A stretch of 64,000 bases of DNA from the NCBI GenBank assembly GCA_013420905.1, contig JAAXNY010000001.1, positions 1,364,001-1,428,000 on the forward strand. Direction: 5' to 3'. Under the pieces are notes generated by a model. The model was not told where the DNA came from. It did not search any database and saw only the letters and a list, made by a program, of their open reading frames with translations. The stretch comes from Collybia mongolica (lineage: Eukaryota > Basidiomycota > Agaricomycetes > Agaricales > Clitocybaceae). This document shows positions 11,782 to 24,539 of this stretch, piece after piece. Position numbers and translations under genes: made by a program. Each line of letters starts with the position of its first letter. The first letter of the stretch is position 1.

Positions 11782-14700
11782 ATGGTGGCACAGACACGCC
11801 ATGGCGGTCAATCCTCACCCAAAAAAAAGCTGGTGTTTCACGAAAAGCTCTTGGGAAAGGGCCTTTCGACCGACGCTCTTCTCAAAAAACTGAAGGCGTT
11901 ACACACCGAATTGGCAGCACTCGACCAAGAACACGTTGATGTGGGTTCCCTGGGCGCGGTACGAAAGGAACTCGTTAACACGTCTATACTACTCCATAAA
12001 GACCGGGGCGTTAAGGCATATGCCGCCTGTTGCCTCGCTGATATCCTTCGACTCTACGCTCCGGATGCACCATACACACAAGCCGAACTCCGCGACATCT
12101 TTCAGTTTTTCTTCCGCCAACTCACCAATGGCCTCAAAGGCACAGAGTCTTCGTACTACAACGAATACTTCCACTTGCTGGAATCCCTGTCCACGGTGAA
12201 GAGTGTTGTCCTCGTCTGTGATCTACCAACTGCCGAAGAACTCATGGGTGAAATATTCCGCGACTTTTTCAATCTCGTACGACGCGATCTTGCCAAGAAA
12301 ATCGAGATGTTCATGGTGGATATCCTCGTCGCCCTCATTGATGAATGCCAGGTGTTACCCTCAGAAGTGTTGGATACCATCCTTTCTCAGTTCATGGACA
12401 ATAACACGGTACGTGTTTGCAATTAGTCATCTTTGTTCCTCTGGCCTCTCGGGCTTCGAGGCATTAGAATATTTCTGCCAAAGAAGCTTATAGATAGCTT
12501 TGCAATTGTGGCTGATTTAATGTTCTAGCGGATCGAACAAGCGGGCTATCGACTAGCGGTCCAGGTGTGCAATCAGACCGTCGACAAACTCCAGCGTCAC
12601 GTATGTCAGCACTTCACCGACATTATCGTCGAAAATTCCAACGATGAGGATTTCAACGAAATTCGGACGGCCCATGAGTTAATCAAGCGGATACACCGTT
12701 CGTGCCCAGGGCTTCTGCAAAGTATCATACCCCAATTGGAGGAGGAGCTACGCGTGGAGGATCCGACACTACGGCTGATTGTGACGCAGGCGCTTGGGGA
12801 GATGTTCGGAGACAAGGGGGGAGTGGATTTGGTGAAGAAGTTTCCGGCAACCTGGAATGTTTGGGTCTTGAGGAAGAATGACAAGTCTGCTGCTATTAGG
12901 CTGAAATTTGTGGAGTCCGCGCGGGGGTTAATTGCAAACCTACCGGAGCAAAGAGAGGCAATTGAAGGTGTGTCAATTTCCTCAACGACAAAGACCTGTG
13001 ACTTTATTTCCATCAGAATCATTACACACGAAATTTTTTGATCCAGACGAGAAGGTTCGGGCCGCTGCTTGTAGAATTTATGGTCAACTCGATTATGAAA
13101 CTGCACTCCATCACGTATCAGAGAGTCAGCTTCATGCTCTCGCGGGTCGTGGTGTTGATAAGAAGGTAATAACTATCTTTATAAACTTACTTAGCAGGTA
13201 TTGACATGTTGTAGCACTCCGTCCGGCTTGAGGCGTTGACAAGTCTTGGGAAGCTCTACAGCCTGGCATACCCGGAAATGTACGTTGTTCCATATTATAT
13301 CTACTTACTCGCTTATATATGTGTACATACCATATAGCGAAAACAACGAACCCTTGGCCATCAAGCAATTCTCCTGGATTCCTAATGAAATGTTTCTCAT
13401 GTTATCAGTAAGCCCAGACGTCAGGTGAGAGTGTTGTTCGATCCTCGACGATGGCTAACATGTTGCCGAAGGCTTGTCTTGGAGCAGGTTGTATTGGAGT
13501 ATATCTTGCCTCTACCGTCATCTTCCACACCATCATCCTCTAAGGGCGGTGAGATTGATGAAGTCGCTTGGACCGACAGGCTTCTACATACCATGAAGTA
13601 CCTCGAAGAGAGATCAACCAATGCTATCTTATTGATTTCAGGTCTGAAAACTGTGTAAGATACCATCTTTCCTCATGCACGATATACCGTATTAATGCTT
13701 CCCACAAGTCGGCCGGGTGTTTTCGATCATTTCCTTGATGCTTGCATAAAGAATAATGTATGTACAAGAAAAAATAGCATCGATAATTGCTCCTTACGGT
13801 TACCAGGGAGGAATCATTGACGAGAACGAAGAATTGATAACTCACAGGTTGAACGGAATAATTCAATTTATTTCAGGTCCGTCTACTTATCGAGTTCCAT
13901 ACGCACGCCATCGAGCCTCAAGCAATAACTAGCTTCATATAGCGATCCTCACAAGGCTGGAGAGGACCTCCATGCTTTCGCCAAACTCAATGAAAATAGG
14001 TTATACAAACTCTTGAAGACCTGCATGGATCAACAAACCGATCTGAAAGCATTGGTCAAAGCCGCGGTACGTGCTACTAACATAAGTATTTATTTTGGAG
14101 TGGCTCAAGACCGCCTAGAATGAATTTAATCGCAGAGTGGAACAAACATCACCGTCCATTGCAACAACGATGGCCGCTCTCCTCCGCCGTTGTAGTCCCT
14201 GGATTTTAAATCAATCTTCAATACCCACCCTCATAAAACGCGTCCAAAAGGGCCATGGAAATGCAACGAGCCAATCCCATGCGACAGCTGCCCACGCAGA
14301 AACACTATTGACATTTGTGTCCAAGCACTCACCAGCGTTCTATAAACCTCATATTAGTGAACTTACCAAAGCCATCGCGGACGAGAAGAATACAACTTTG
14401 GTGGAAGTTTCTTTGCGTGCTTTGGCAGGCGTGCTCTCACGGGATGACAAACTAGCCCCGACTGATAAGTTAGCACCAGTCTTGGTAATATTGATGTTTA
14501 CGCTAAAAGCCTCATTCAGACGCACTACTGAGCGTCTTTCGCGACTAGCCCTGCAGTCTAATTATCGATATGCAAAGTTTGCTGCTCGAGCTTTAGCATT
14601 CTCAACAAACAAAGATGAGGCCTGTAGAGAGGTTGTGGAGGTGCGTTGTGTACCGTAAACCCCTCTAAATGTCGTTCTTTTAATCTCGGGATTCAGTCAA

Positions 14701-16706
14701 TAGTGGAGGGCATGGCAGAAAGCTCTCCAGAACTCCTGGTCGGACACATAGCCGTGTTGGCCCAGTTCGCAAAGTACATGCCTGACGCCTTTGAACACAG
14801 AAGTGACGTCATTATGGCCTTCCTCTTGAAAAAAGTCCTTATGGTACCAAGTCTCCCTAATCCCGTATGTTGCATCACTATGTCATGACGAGTATATTCA
14901 TAGAACTGTACAGGACGAAATGGATGATGATGAAGAGTGGCAAGCAGATGAAGATGTCGCACCTACAACAAAGGCGAAGATACTGTCCCTTAAGGTGTGC
15001 CGGCATCGAAGCCTGGCTCATGTTTCGTCAGAGAAGGCATTGGAGATAGCAACGCCTGTTCTAAAAATGTTCGCAACGCTCATCGAACATAATGGATCAT
15101 TTTCCTCTACTGTGACAGAAGAGTGCGTTCATAGCTTGTGCCGATCCCTTCTCTAGCTTGACCTGTTTACTTTAGCCCGAAAGTCATATCTCGAATGAGA
15201 CTTCAGGCTGCTGTATCTTTGCTCCATCTATCTACCGCAGAGATTTATGCGAACGCAATGTCTCCTAAATTCCTGCGATTGGCAGTCGTTGTCCAGGTAT
15301 GCTACTTCATGTTCTTATGTTCTCAATATTTCTGACTAAGGACCCGCCCAGGATTCCTGTTATAACGTCCGCATAACATTCTTAACAAAACTAATATCTC
15401 TTTTACAACCACGCAAACTCCCGCCTCGTTACAATATTATACCTTTCCTCACTGTCCATGACCCTGAGTCAGATGTTAAGTCCATGGTATTTCTACTCAA
15501 TCCCTACCATTCTTCTATTCTAACAGTATAATCTAGGCTGCTTCCTACATATCTGGCGCTTTGAGAAAAATGAATCCAAGTATGTTTTATTTGCATATAG
15601 GGTTTTTTATATGCTAACGTTTCTCAGCCGTCAGATCGGAGCATCTGGAGATTATTTTCATCCGTTTACTACATCTCCTGGCCCACCATCCAGATTTTAA
15701 TACTAGCCATGATGATCTCCTTGACATTGCCAAGTAAGGACCCATCCCTGTTCTCAAATTGTGATCTAAACATTCGTCGTGAACTCAGATATGTCCAATT
15801 CTATCTGGACCTAATAGCGACTTCCGAAACTGTTTCTCTGCTCTACCATCTAGCCATGAAAGGCAAGACCGTTCGGGATGCGGAATCACATACATATACC
15901 CAAGCAAGTCGAACCTATCATTAATGATGACTGGTATCTAATTTGCACCCCAGAATCTTTATGTGATCTCGGAGCTTGCTCAGGAACTAATCAAGACCCG
16001 CGCGGGCCTACATTCCTGGAGTATTCAGAGCTACCCGGGCAAAGTCAGATTACCGTCTGACATTCTTAGGCCCTTACCTAATGCCGATGCGGCCAACAAG
16101 GTACGTTTATAGACGACTGGGGTTGCCCTTATGTTAACAGAAGTGAAACGAACCCACTTTCTAGATCTTGAAGACCGTGTACCTGCCCGAAGATACACTG
16201 TCCTGGCTCGCAGAACTCTCGAAACCTGTGAATATAAAAGTACAGTATTTTCGTCATCTAAACTGATGACCGACTAACGCTCCTCGCAGGAGAGGAAAGA
16301 GCGCAAACCCGCAGTCAAGCGCAAGGCTGCTCCGACCAAGACAAATGGCCATTCAAAGTCCGCAACCTCTTTTTCAACCCCTTTTCTCTCTTTAATCCCC
16401 TCTTTTTTTATTATAGACGGACGCGTGTAAAGAAAAAATGGGATTCAGACGACGAATCTGAGGATGAAACCTCAGATGCTGAGTCAAGTGATGTGGCGAT
16501 GAAGGAGCCACAAGAGGACCCTGTGCCGGAACCTGACCAAGAGGACGATGAGAACCAGGAAGAGGTCTTGGGCCGTGGTGCGAGGACTAGGGCGAAGGTG
16601 AGCATATCATTCGCTCTCGATACATAACATCTGAGCGTTTCCGCAGGCACGAAGTAAAAGGCAGGCCAAGAAACAGGCCAACCCTCCTAGTGACGATGAC
16701 GAATGA
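11782..16706 (+). CDS. PDS5: Sister chromatid cohesion protein Pds5
   Basis: Nuclear HEAT-repeat regulator of cohesin that works with Wapl and Eco1 to maintain or release cohesion. Twenty-two exons: 11782-12408, 12529-12967, 13017-13165, 13215-13279, 13338-13424, 13472-13654, 13709-13757, 13807-13876, 13933-14066, 14119-14640, 14697-14864, 14914-15122, 15176-15296, 15352-15486, 15537-15579, 15628-15733, 15789-15903, 15954-16100, 16165-16239, 16290-16357, 16417-16597 and 16647-16706. They close in frame to 1250 residues. Recognisable blocks include LVFHEKLLGKGLSTDALLKK near the N-terminus, KFFDPDEKVRAAACRIYG, and the late block ending LRPLPNADAANK. The tail is basic, then acidic, then basic (KRTRVKKKWDSDDESED), as is usual for Pds5. 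The intron after exon 17 is of GC-AG type. Assignment is strong; individual small exons were placed by phase and homology. Confidence 0.95.
15904..15953 (+). other. GC-AG intron in PDS5
   Basis: The donor is GCAAGT, the preferred context for GC-type introns, and the acceptor is CCCCAG. Splicing joins AESHTYTQ to NLYVISELAQELIK, the conserved Pds5 order. No GT donor nearby gives the required phase 0. Confidence 0.85.
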
Positions 16707-17623
16707 TGACCTTTTTTTTTCTATCATTTGGGTAACTTGTATCTTTTTCATGCTGTGTGTATTACTTAAGTGCTTTTATCTTACTATCCTTTGTATCTCT
16801 ATTATTAATTTTTTACGAAGCATCTATATGGCGAGATTGAGCCAAAAACAATTATCACTCTGCAACGCAGGCTAAATCGATTTATCGCCCTTTGATTGTA
16901 CACGTGTGAAGCAAATCGAAGATGTGAGATAACTGCGATCCTTGTGCCCCCGGCCCGACAAGCCACTGTATAACACGCGAATAACTCCTAATTATACCCC
17001 TGTCGCGCAGACCGGCCACACCAATGAAGAAAATGATGATGACTCCCGACCACGACCTAGGAAATGTGGGGCACCATCCGCAGTTATCGACATTGGCATA
17101 TCGGAGAACCCCTTTCTGCCGAACGTAGGCAATCATCCCATATCGTATTGTAATTGAATCCCCCTCTTTTGATTTATGTTCTTCAGGCTATGAGCGTGAA
17201 TGTTCTGAGAATATTTCCATCCATAATCGAGAATCCAGCAATAGGTTTTTCGCAGTTTGTCTAGTGCAGAGCTTATTGGCCATCTTTTTTTAGGAAAAGG
17301 ACTTGCCACTTTTAGCTTGTGCCTTTACCTTTTTCAGAATTCCACTGGTTCTCCCAGGTGAAGAAATATATTCCCAGCGCGGGTCCATTACGTCGTCGTA
17401 ATTGTTTGGAAAGGAGACAAGACAAGCTAAATGGATTAGACGGATAAACTATCAAAAACTAAATGATACTAGATAACAATGCGAGGGGACGGATGTGTGC
17501 GATACATAATGTGGTACCTTTGTGAGTGAGAAATACGTTAAATGAACCCAGATGAAGTCTATATAATCCCAAAATGCGTGATATCGTGAACAAACCGTAA
17601 AGAGAAAAAAATCCAGACATAGA
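16707..17623. other. Convergent 3' region of PDS5 and the carboxylesterase
   Basis: Stretch of 917 bp between two converging stop codons. It begins with a T-rich tract, as expected of a 3' untranslated region. No gene or repeat could be supported. Confidence 0.5.
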
Positions 17624-19716
17624 TCAGTGCGATCCGAAAGGTGGACCTCTGCTCAATTCAACCCCAACCTTTTGAACAAGCTGCATTCCAAGAGGCTCGA
17701 GAGCCTCTTTCCACATCTCCTTTCTGCGTCTTCCTTCAAAGATGCAAGAAGACCTCTCTCCAGTTTCGCCTTCAGGCCCGAATACAAATACTTTATCTTC
17801 CTTCCACGGCGCCTCGCCATGAGCGAAGGAGATCCAGCGCTCTTGTATCGTATCACGCACGCGCGCATACGACCACTCGTCGACAACAGTCACACCCCAG
17901 TCCTCGTCGTCGTGGCGCACGACCGAATCGTATTTCAGTATCTCGTCATCAGAATCCGAGTCGAACGGCCCGTCATAGAAGGTTTCACACTCTGTCGCCG
18001 CCGACGGCTGAGCCGAGGCAGGCAGGGGAACGGTGTCGAAAAGATAAATGAGGTCGGCAGCGTGGTGGGGAACGCCACGCGAGGGGCCTTCCTGATCGAA
18101 GACGTATCGCCAGACCCCTCTTCCACCACGCTCACGCTTGGCACCCTGCGCCACACATTCAGTCGGCCAAGCGACGCGCGCGTCGTTAATAAGGTCCAGA
18201 ACGCGGTCGACAATCTCATCGTCTGGTGTGTAAGCCGAGATGTCATATGCGCGCATGACATTGCTCGCTTTGCTCAGGGACTGGCATATCGCCTTGATGC
18301 GACGCGCGACACCCGAGGATGTCCACATTGACGCCGAATATGACCAAAGCATTGAGTCGCAGGCCGAGTCGCCTATTATGAGGGGCTGCATTGTAGCGGG
18401 GAGGGCGAGTGCTGGGGTTCTGGACCGTGAACGGATACTTCGAATCGCGGACCGGCTTCTGGCACGTGCAACATGATCTTTAATCTGGAGGAGGTGGTGA
18501 TGGCGTGTATGCGCGTCATCCTTGACGAAATAATCTCGCCAACCTTTCCGGAAAAACACGCCATCATCAGTGGCCCGGAGAGTCTGGCCGAATGATAAGA
18601 GTTTGTCGGCGCTCACAGCCCGAAACAGCTCGATATTAGATACGTGCAGAGCACAGAGGATTCTAGAAAGGTGCCACCCGGCGCTGGGAATGTCGGGCAA
18701 ATTGTAATCCAGTGTGGCACTTTGCACAATAGCCCGCTGGAAGATCGGCCGTGTTTGGTTTTCGGCTGAGAGCAAATGACAGATAATGTCGGCGCCTCCC
18801 GACGATTGGCCGAATACCGTGATATTACTAGGATCCCCACCAAAATCAAGGATGTAATGGTGCAACCACTCCATAACCTTCCGCTGATCGTGCAGGCCTG
18901 TCCCAATTAAGTTGATAATCAAGAAACATTGGAGGGAAAAAGAAGCATACCGTAGTTACCAGCACCTTCTTCTCCTGCCTCCTGATTGTCTGCGTGAATC
19001 ATGGGACTGGCGGCGAATCCAAACAAACCAATTCGGAAACTTTCGGAGCGCGCGCTACATCAGTCTACCGTCAACTTGATAGGCCGGTGTGAGGGCTCAC
19101 TTGAATGTGACCAAAATCACAGGTTTGCCCATAAGCAGGCTTTTGCGGACTAGGGGGCCACAGTCGTATACCCAACTCGACCCAGAACCTCGATCGCCCC
19201 CTCTACGTAATGAAACAAGCGTAAATGAAAAGTTCGTTGTTATAGATCCTACACGACATACCCGTGCACCCAGAGCATGACTGGGAGGCGAGATTGTGGC
19301 GTTAGTCCAGCAGGACAAGTAATGTTCAGATTCAAGCATTCGAACTCGTCGTGCTTCAAGGCCTGCTGAGGAATGACGTCATTGGTGATTCCAAAGAGCG
19401 ATTCTTCAATGCTCTTTGCAGTTTTAAGTTGAGGGCATATCGGCCTACGGGGCGTTTTCTGATAAGTCCATTAATTCAACAAAAGTGCGATATGACCATA
19501 CCCATGCTTCGAGGCATCGGTGATAGGGGGGTAATCCCTGAATAGTTTCGACTGACGAAATCGAGCCGGGACAGAAGCATATTTTATCCCCAAGAACTGA
19601 TGTATGGGGGTTTCGGGAGTGGACAAGGGATGGTCAACGCCGCGGAAAGTTGTTTCGAGGGGAACGTGGTATATCTCTGGGACGAGACCATGACGATGCT
19701 TGTGTGGTATAGGCAT
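17624..19716 (-). CDS. Type-B carboxylesterase / lipase-like alpha/beta-hydrolase
   Basis: Predicted ester hydrolase; substrate unknown. Minus-strand exons 19716-19502, 19444-19262, 19202-19101, 19039-18951 and 18897-17624 give 620 residues. An early block (ETTFRGVDHP, FLGIKYASVPARFRQS) is typical of this family. The oxyanion motif HGGG (about 132-135), FGQSSGG with nucleophile Ser228 and GVPHHAADL with the likely catalytic His follow in order. The catalytic acid is not obvious; the region IIGDSACDSMLWS may carry it. I chose the ATG at 19716 because of its CACCATG context and the start MPIPHKHRHG. The frame is open further upstream to an ATG at 19968, so an N-terminal extension of 84 residues is possible. 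No clear signal peptide with the chosen start, suggesting a cytosolic enzyme. Confidence 0.85.
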
Positions 19717-21579
19717 GGTGGTAATGATAGGTCCTGCGACAGGAGGTTTCAGAAGGTCGCCAAAGAAATGAGGGAACCACGCTGGTGGGATGGGGTAAAA
19801 AGCGAGGGGGGATGAAGGTTGAAGAATGTGGGCTAGGGCATGGAAGAATCCAAGACACTTGTAGTGGGTGGGTGCTTCCGACCGTGCATGGTACTGATCG
19901 ATCCATTTGGGTGGAGGGGTCAAAAAACTATACCACTTGTCCAAGATAGGAAACTCCGGCAAAACCACGTGACTCTATGGGAATTTACTTGTAAGTTGTT
20001 TCCAATTTTGGCAGGGATAAGCAAAGGAAGAAAGCGACGGAAACCTTGATGGATGTGACATGGACTATCTGGGACAAGTTTGACGGTCTCGACGTGTCAT
20101 CATGAAAGCGGTGTGGGGACCTTGATGGGGCGCTGACGGGTTTCTGACGTCCAATTACAGCTTCGCGGGGAGCGGAGTCACAGCTAAGACTCACAAATCA
20201 TCATGGGACCACCTTCCAAGTCAGGGTGTTGGAAATAAAACAAGACCATGAACACTTTTCAACGTAACAAAACGTACCCAGCTGGGACGGACGGAACCTA
20301 AACAGTTAGAAATAGAATACAGGGTAAATCATAACTGGGAACAGCGCCGAAGCGAAACCTGCGTGCTTCCCTAATATTATCTCGTACCTGGGATCGCAGC
20401 ATGCTTCTTGTTCGAGAATAATCCGGGTGTTTTCTGCAAAGTTGAAAACGAGCCTGGGTTGCTGACTTCGTGATAGATATCAAGCCTAATTTTTTTTCCC
20501 GAGGGTTAAAAGTAGACTGGAACGGCGATCGATGGAAAGTTTGTTGGTAACGAACAGATCCCTCAAGGGACACTAAATCAAAGCAATTTTGGGTTAGTTA
20601 GAGCCAACAGTCAGGAATAGGCCTGTCTACCTCGATGAAATATGTGGGACGGGAATTATAGAATATGAACGGCGGCCCATTATACGTATGGACCCGAAGA
20701 TCCTTGTTCGCAAAGTAGATGCCAGTGTATAATCTCCGTGGCTTCTACCCTTGACGAACCAGGGCTAGCACAGTAACAAAAATGAAAAACAAGACTTTGC
20801 AAGGACTGTGGCATAGATGGTAAGATGAGCATGCATAGTAGGACGGATTGCGACACGGGGAAGCGAACAAAGGCAAAATGGGACTTACTTCGCTCAAAGG
20901 AATGGAAGCTTATGTTGACGAGAACGATAAGTGTAGACTGAATGGGCAGTAATGCTGATTGAACACTACCGTTATATACAATGAAGTTGCACGACAAGAA
21001 CGGCCTGCAGGCACGCAAAGCGTTGCTTAAGGCAGAATGCACAACACTGTATGAACAAGACGCCGGTTGCGACAAGTGAGAAAGCAATACACGAGGTACA
21101 CTGCAAAATGGAGTTCGAGATTCTAGGAACCAATGAAGGATCACAATGCTCCATAGTTTACAACTTGAAGGTCAAGAAATGATAACATTGTATATGATGT
21201 TTTTTGTGAAATGTGGGGCGAGGTTGAGGAAAAGGTCAACCCGTTAAGTGGGAAAATCGGGTCTAACGAATATCTGCGGCAATCTCCGATGTATCGATCG
21301 ATAACACACGGCCCGTTGATCCCCGTCACTTACAGTAGTACCTCCAAGGACAGTGGGAGAAACCTAAAATCGAAGTTTGTGTCTTCTTCGGTACCAGTCG
21401 CATACATACTCGCAATTGTAAGTGACAGTTCTAGAGCAACACGCTCAGGATAGACGAGATTTCGGAATGGATATATCATTCATCTCAACAAAGTGCCCTA
21501 CACGCCGTACGCGGAAAAATACACCAAACCTCACAGCAGCGCTCCCCCCACACCAGCATTACGCGGAAAAATACACCAA
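19717..21579. other. Intergenic region with no supported gene
   Basis: This stretch lies between the carboxylesterase start and the SRP19 stop. Two overlapping minus-strand open frames at 20680-21154 are hydrophobic and Ser/Cys-rich. They lack a convincing family match or a splice structure, so I do not call them. A 20-bp direct repeat occurs at 21508 and 21560. Confidence 0.4.
21508..21579. repeat. Two 20-bp direct repeats next to the SRP19 stop
   Basis: The sequence tacgcggaaaaatacaccaa occurs exactly at 21508-21527 and again at 21560-21579. The second copy abuts the SRP19 stop codon, so both would lie in its 3' untranslated region. Confidence 0.9.
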
Positions 21580-22611
21580 TCACCCTCTGACCCTTACAAC
21601 TTTTCTTTTTCCTTTTTGCACGCCAGCAGGAATACCTGGCGCCCCAGGTACTGCGCCAGCGGCAGGTGTTTCTGTCGCGTTCATCCCCGCTTTGACCGTC
21701 TCGATGAGGACTCCGGTCGATATGGCAGGTGAGTAGGGAGAAACTCGGCTGGCGAGAGAGGGATATGGTTCAGGGGGGATGGGTAGTTGCCTCCCTCCGA
21801 TCTGCTTTGATTGTCGAGCAGCTGGCGATTTCGATTTCATCGTTGCAGGTTGCTTTCCTTTGCTCGAAGACGTGATGCCTACTGGTGGCTTTGAAGGTGC
21901 GGATGTAGGATTGGGTGATGATGTATTGTAAGGCGCTTTAGGAATGTTTTCGGGTTTTAAGTGTTGTATCTGGAAACATATGAGTTCTAGGAGTTGTTTC
22001 TCTGGTTTATACCTCAATCAGTCTCAAGTCAATAACACATAAGGGTCGACGCACTCGTTTTGATAGCGGCATTTAAGAGCCGGCCATCCTTCTTCCATTG
22101 AACCCTCACGCGCCCTGGGTTTTCCCAATCTCGTGGATGAAATTTGCCCACTTCATGAAGAGTATTCAAGCCCAATCGACCAGCGGCTTCTGCGATATCT
22201 TTGCTAAGAGGCCACCACAGGCTCTTTGCTCGTTCCACCCGACGCTGCCCGGTGCCATAAGGACGTTTCGCGTCAAGATATATTGGATAAATACACGTCC
22301 ATCTACAACATATAGGTTCTCAATAATATCGTCACACAAGAAATAAACAAAACACACGACTTATATGGCGTAATATCCGTCACTGAGTTCGTTGGTTCTG
22401 ACCAGCTTGGCCCAGAGGGGGTCTGCCTGGATTGCGATTTCGATGAAGGCGACGCTGGCCCTGCTCTCTGTGATGGTTCGAACTCGTCGTCGGAGATATG
22501 GATTTCTTCTAGCAATGGTCCCCGTGAGCCCGTGTTTGGCAACGGCTGAGACGGTAAGGGGAGATCTGTATCATCGTCAAACTCCTCGATAAATGCTGCT
22601 CTGCGCGACAT
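21580..22611 (-). CDS. SEC65: Signal recognition particle subunit SRP19 (Sec65)
   Basis: Binds SRP RNA and helps load SRP54, acting in co-translational targeting to the ER. Minus-strand exons 22611-22361, 22302-22055 and 22001-21580 give 306 residues. After an acidic, disordered N-terminus (MSRRAAFIEEFDDDTDLP) comes the SRP19 core: WTCIYPIYLDAKRPYG, GQRRVERAKSLWWPLSK and KFHPRDWENPGRVRVQWK. The joined AIKTKKQLLELICFQIQ sits across the last intron. The C-terminal tail is rich in Pro, Ser and Lys and ends in a basic cluster, as in Sec65. Its ATG is 157 bp from that of the divergent JTB-like gene. Confidence 0.95.
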
Positions 22612-22768
22612 CGTATATTTGCTTGCTGTGAGTTGTGGTGATAAGCTAAGATTTGTGGCAATTCGGTCGTCCTGTGTGTGATTGTTGTGCCGGATCGGAG
22701 TCGCCTTATCTCCCACGTGTCCCGCAAGTCCATCAACTCTCTTTCTTAAACCCTTTCATGCCCGTCAA
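22612..22768. promoter_or_regulatory. Shared divergent promoter of SRP19 and the JTB-like gene
   Basis: Start codons of two oppositely oriented genes are 157 bp apart, so their promoters must overlap. Both encode proteins of the secretory route, but co-regulation is inference only. Confidence 0.5.
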
Positions 22769-23420
22769 ATGCTGCTCTGGTCGCCATGGCTGGCAACGAC
22801 ATCGACGACGTATTTGTACGTGCAGGGACGAACTATTCGCGTTCGCAAACTTACAATTCAACGCAGACTGATACATCTATGGATATGTTCATTTCAAATT
22901 GCACACACACACGCTCTTCGTGACAGTAATGAGGTCAAACCCCCACCTCATCCTAATAACAACACACATCCCAATCTTATATGTTCACCTTTTGGGTTGT
23001 GCGAGCCCTGTCCCGAGGATGCAGTGAGTTCGGCTCCAAAATCCTCGTGTCTTTCCTGACCACACAATTTTATAGCTTGGAGAGCCATTTTGTCAACCTT
23101 TCGGAAATAGGCGTCTGATGCATTGTACGAACACCACCACAACATCGCCATCGCATGGCTCGTCATCTCCGGAACAGCCCCCAAGTCATACACAACCGCA
23201 ACATCCGCAGGGAGAAACCCCGGCCTGGGAATCTTGTGGGCGTATTGTTAGACAAGAGCGTGCCGATTTCTACGAATTCGTGGCTTGCAACATTCTTTTT
23301 GCTCTTGTCGCATTGGTCATCTTATTTGCTCGGTCAAAACGACTCCATGCAATGCAGGCGAGACAGCTGGCGGCTAGGATTGGGATCATTAGGAACAGAG
23401 GGAATGGCGGGAGGCGGTAG
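22769..23420 (+). CDS. JTB-like single-pass membrane protein
   Basis: Exons 22769-22815, 22867-23023 and 23076-23420 give 182 residues. The model predicts a signal peptide of about 30 residues, then a luminal domain with a Cys pattern CEPC-x9-C-x10-C and a later ESC. One membrane span follows near residues 134-153 (FVACNILFALVALVILFA), with a short basic tail (MQARQLAARIG). This order matches animal JTB proteins, which carry CSPC, spaced Cys, KSC, MEQRLFW, one span and a basic tail. An N-glycosylation sequon (NNT) lies at about 47-49. The first exon is inferred: a GTACGT donor and a CTTAC branch site before CGCAG support it, but the frame also stays open without that intron. In animals JTB is linked to mitochondria and cytokinesis; the role here is unknown. 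Confidence 0.7.
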
Positions 23421-24539
23421 CTATAATTACGGACTAGATGATTTGTAGACTATGTTAGTCTTCACGTTCGTTTTCACTGATATCTGCTGACTCTATCCTT
23501 AAAATTTCTCATGAATCATATGAAGATACGGAGCCACGCTCTCGCGTTATGCATGTACATCTTCGTCAATTGGGGTAGTAACAACGCTCTTTGGCGTTGC
23601 TATATCAGGCACTCCTTTCTCATACCATCTAGCCGATTCTAGAAAACGCCTCCTGTCATTATTGACTCTCTTCGATGCATGCTGATCAGCTCCACCTCAA
23701 CAGAAAAATCAATAAGCTCTTGTTAATGTTCTGGTTCTCTCGCAACAAAGCCCTCGGCTTTCCACATACATCTATTCTTGTACTCGGAGTGTGTGTGCGA
23801 CTTTTGGGGCTTGCTTTGACGAGTGGTTGGGAACGAGGTTCTATAGCTGAGGCCGAATGGATGATAGTATGCAGATAAGTCGTTTCGGACGCTCATCTTC
23901 CAGAACAGATCTACTGCGTGTGTTTCATGACGGTGCATTCACATCAGAGCCGAGAATATGGATAAGGGGAACAAGCATGATTGATCCTGTATCAGATGAA
24001 CATGCGCCTCATCGCCTGGTTTCAAAGGTTGTTCACCTCATCTTTTCAGTCCCAATTCTGGAATGACTATGACAAGACTTACAGATGGGGATTCATTCTC
24101 ATATCACCTGTCCATCCCCGTTATCGGAACTCGGAACAACATGCCGGTGTGCTCACCTATCACTACCCTTTCACCACGTGTGGACGGCACGATCATCCAT
24201 CCCACTACATCATCCTAGATTCCACTGTCCAACTTCACCATTCAATTTTTTAAACCTTCGGCCAGCCTTGAATCGCAATGGATTGTCCCTTATGCGTGAA
24301 ATGAACCCTTATTGCCCTTGACGCCTTGTACTGGGCGTGGTGATAGGCGACTCGGGCTTGAGGATAATAATGCACAATATCCATTGTGCTATGAGCATAA
24401 GCCTCATGTTGTCCTCCAGCTACTTAAGCGGCGCATATCGCGCTGTACAAACAGTACTCTTATCACTATAACTTCCCCACAACTACCTTACTTCTTTCCT
24501 TAGAATTGGATTAGCGCCTGTGGCAACCATTCTTCCTCG
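23421..24539. other. Intergenic region, nothing recognised
   Basis: Stretch of 1.1 kb between the JTB-like gene and the chitinase. It should contain the chitinase promoter. Short open frames only, and no repeat or RNA gene noticed. Confidence 0.5.

Noticed and set aside
20680..21154. Hydrophobic, Cys/Ser-rich minus-strand frames that could be a small membrane protein
   Set aside because: No family resemblance, no convincing start or splice structure, and two frames compete over the same bases.
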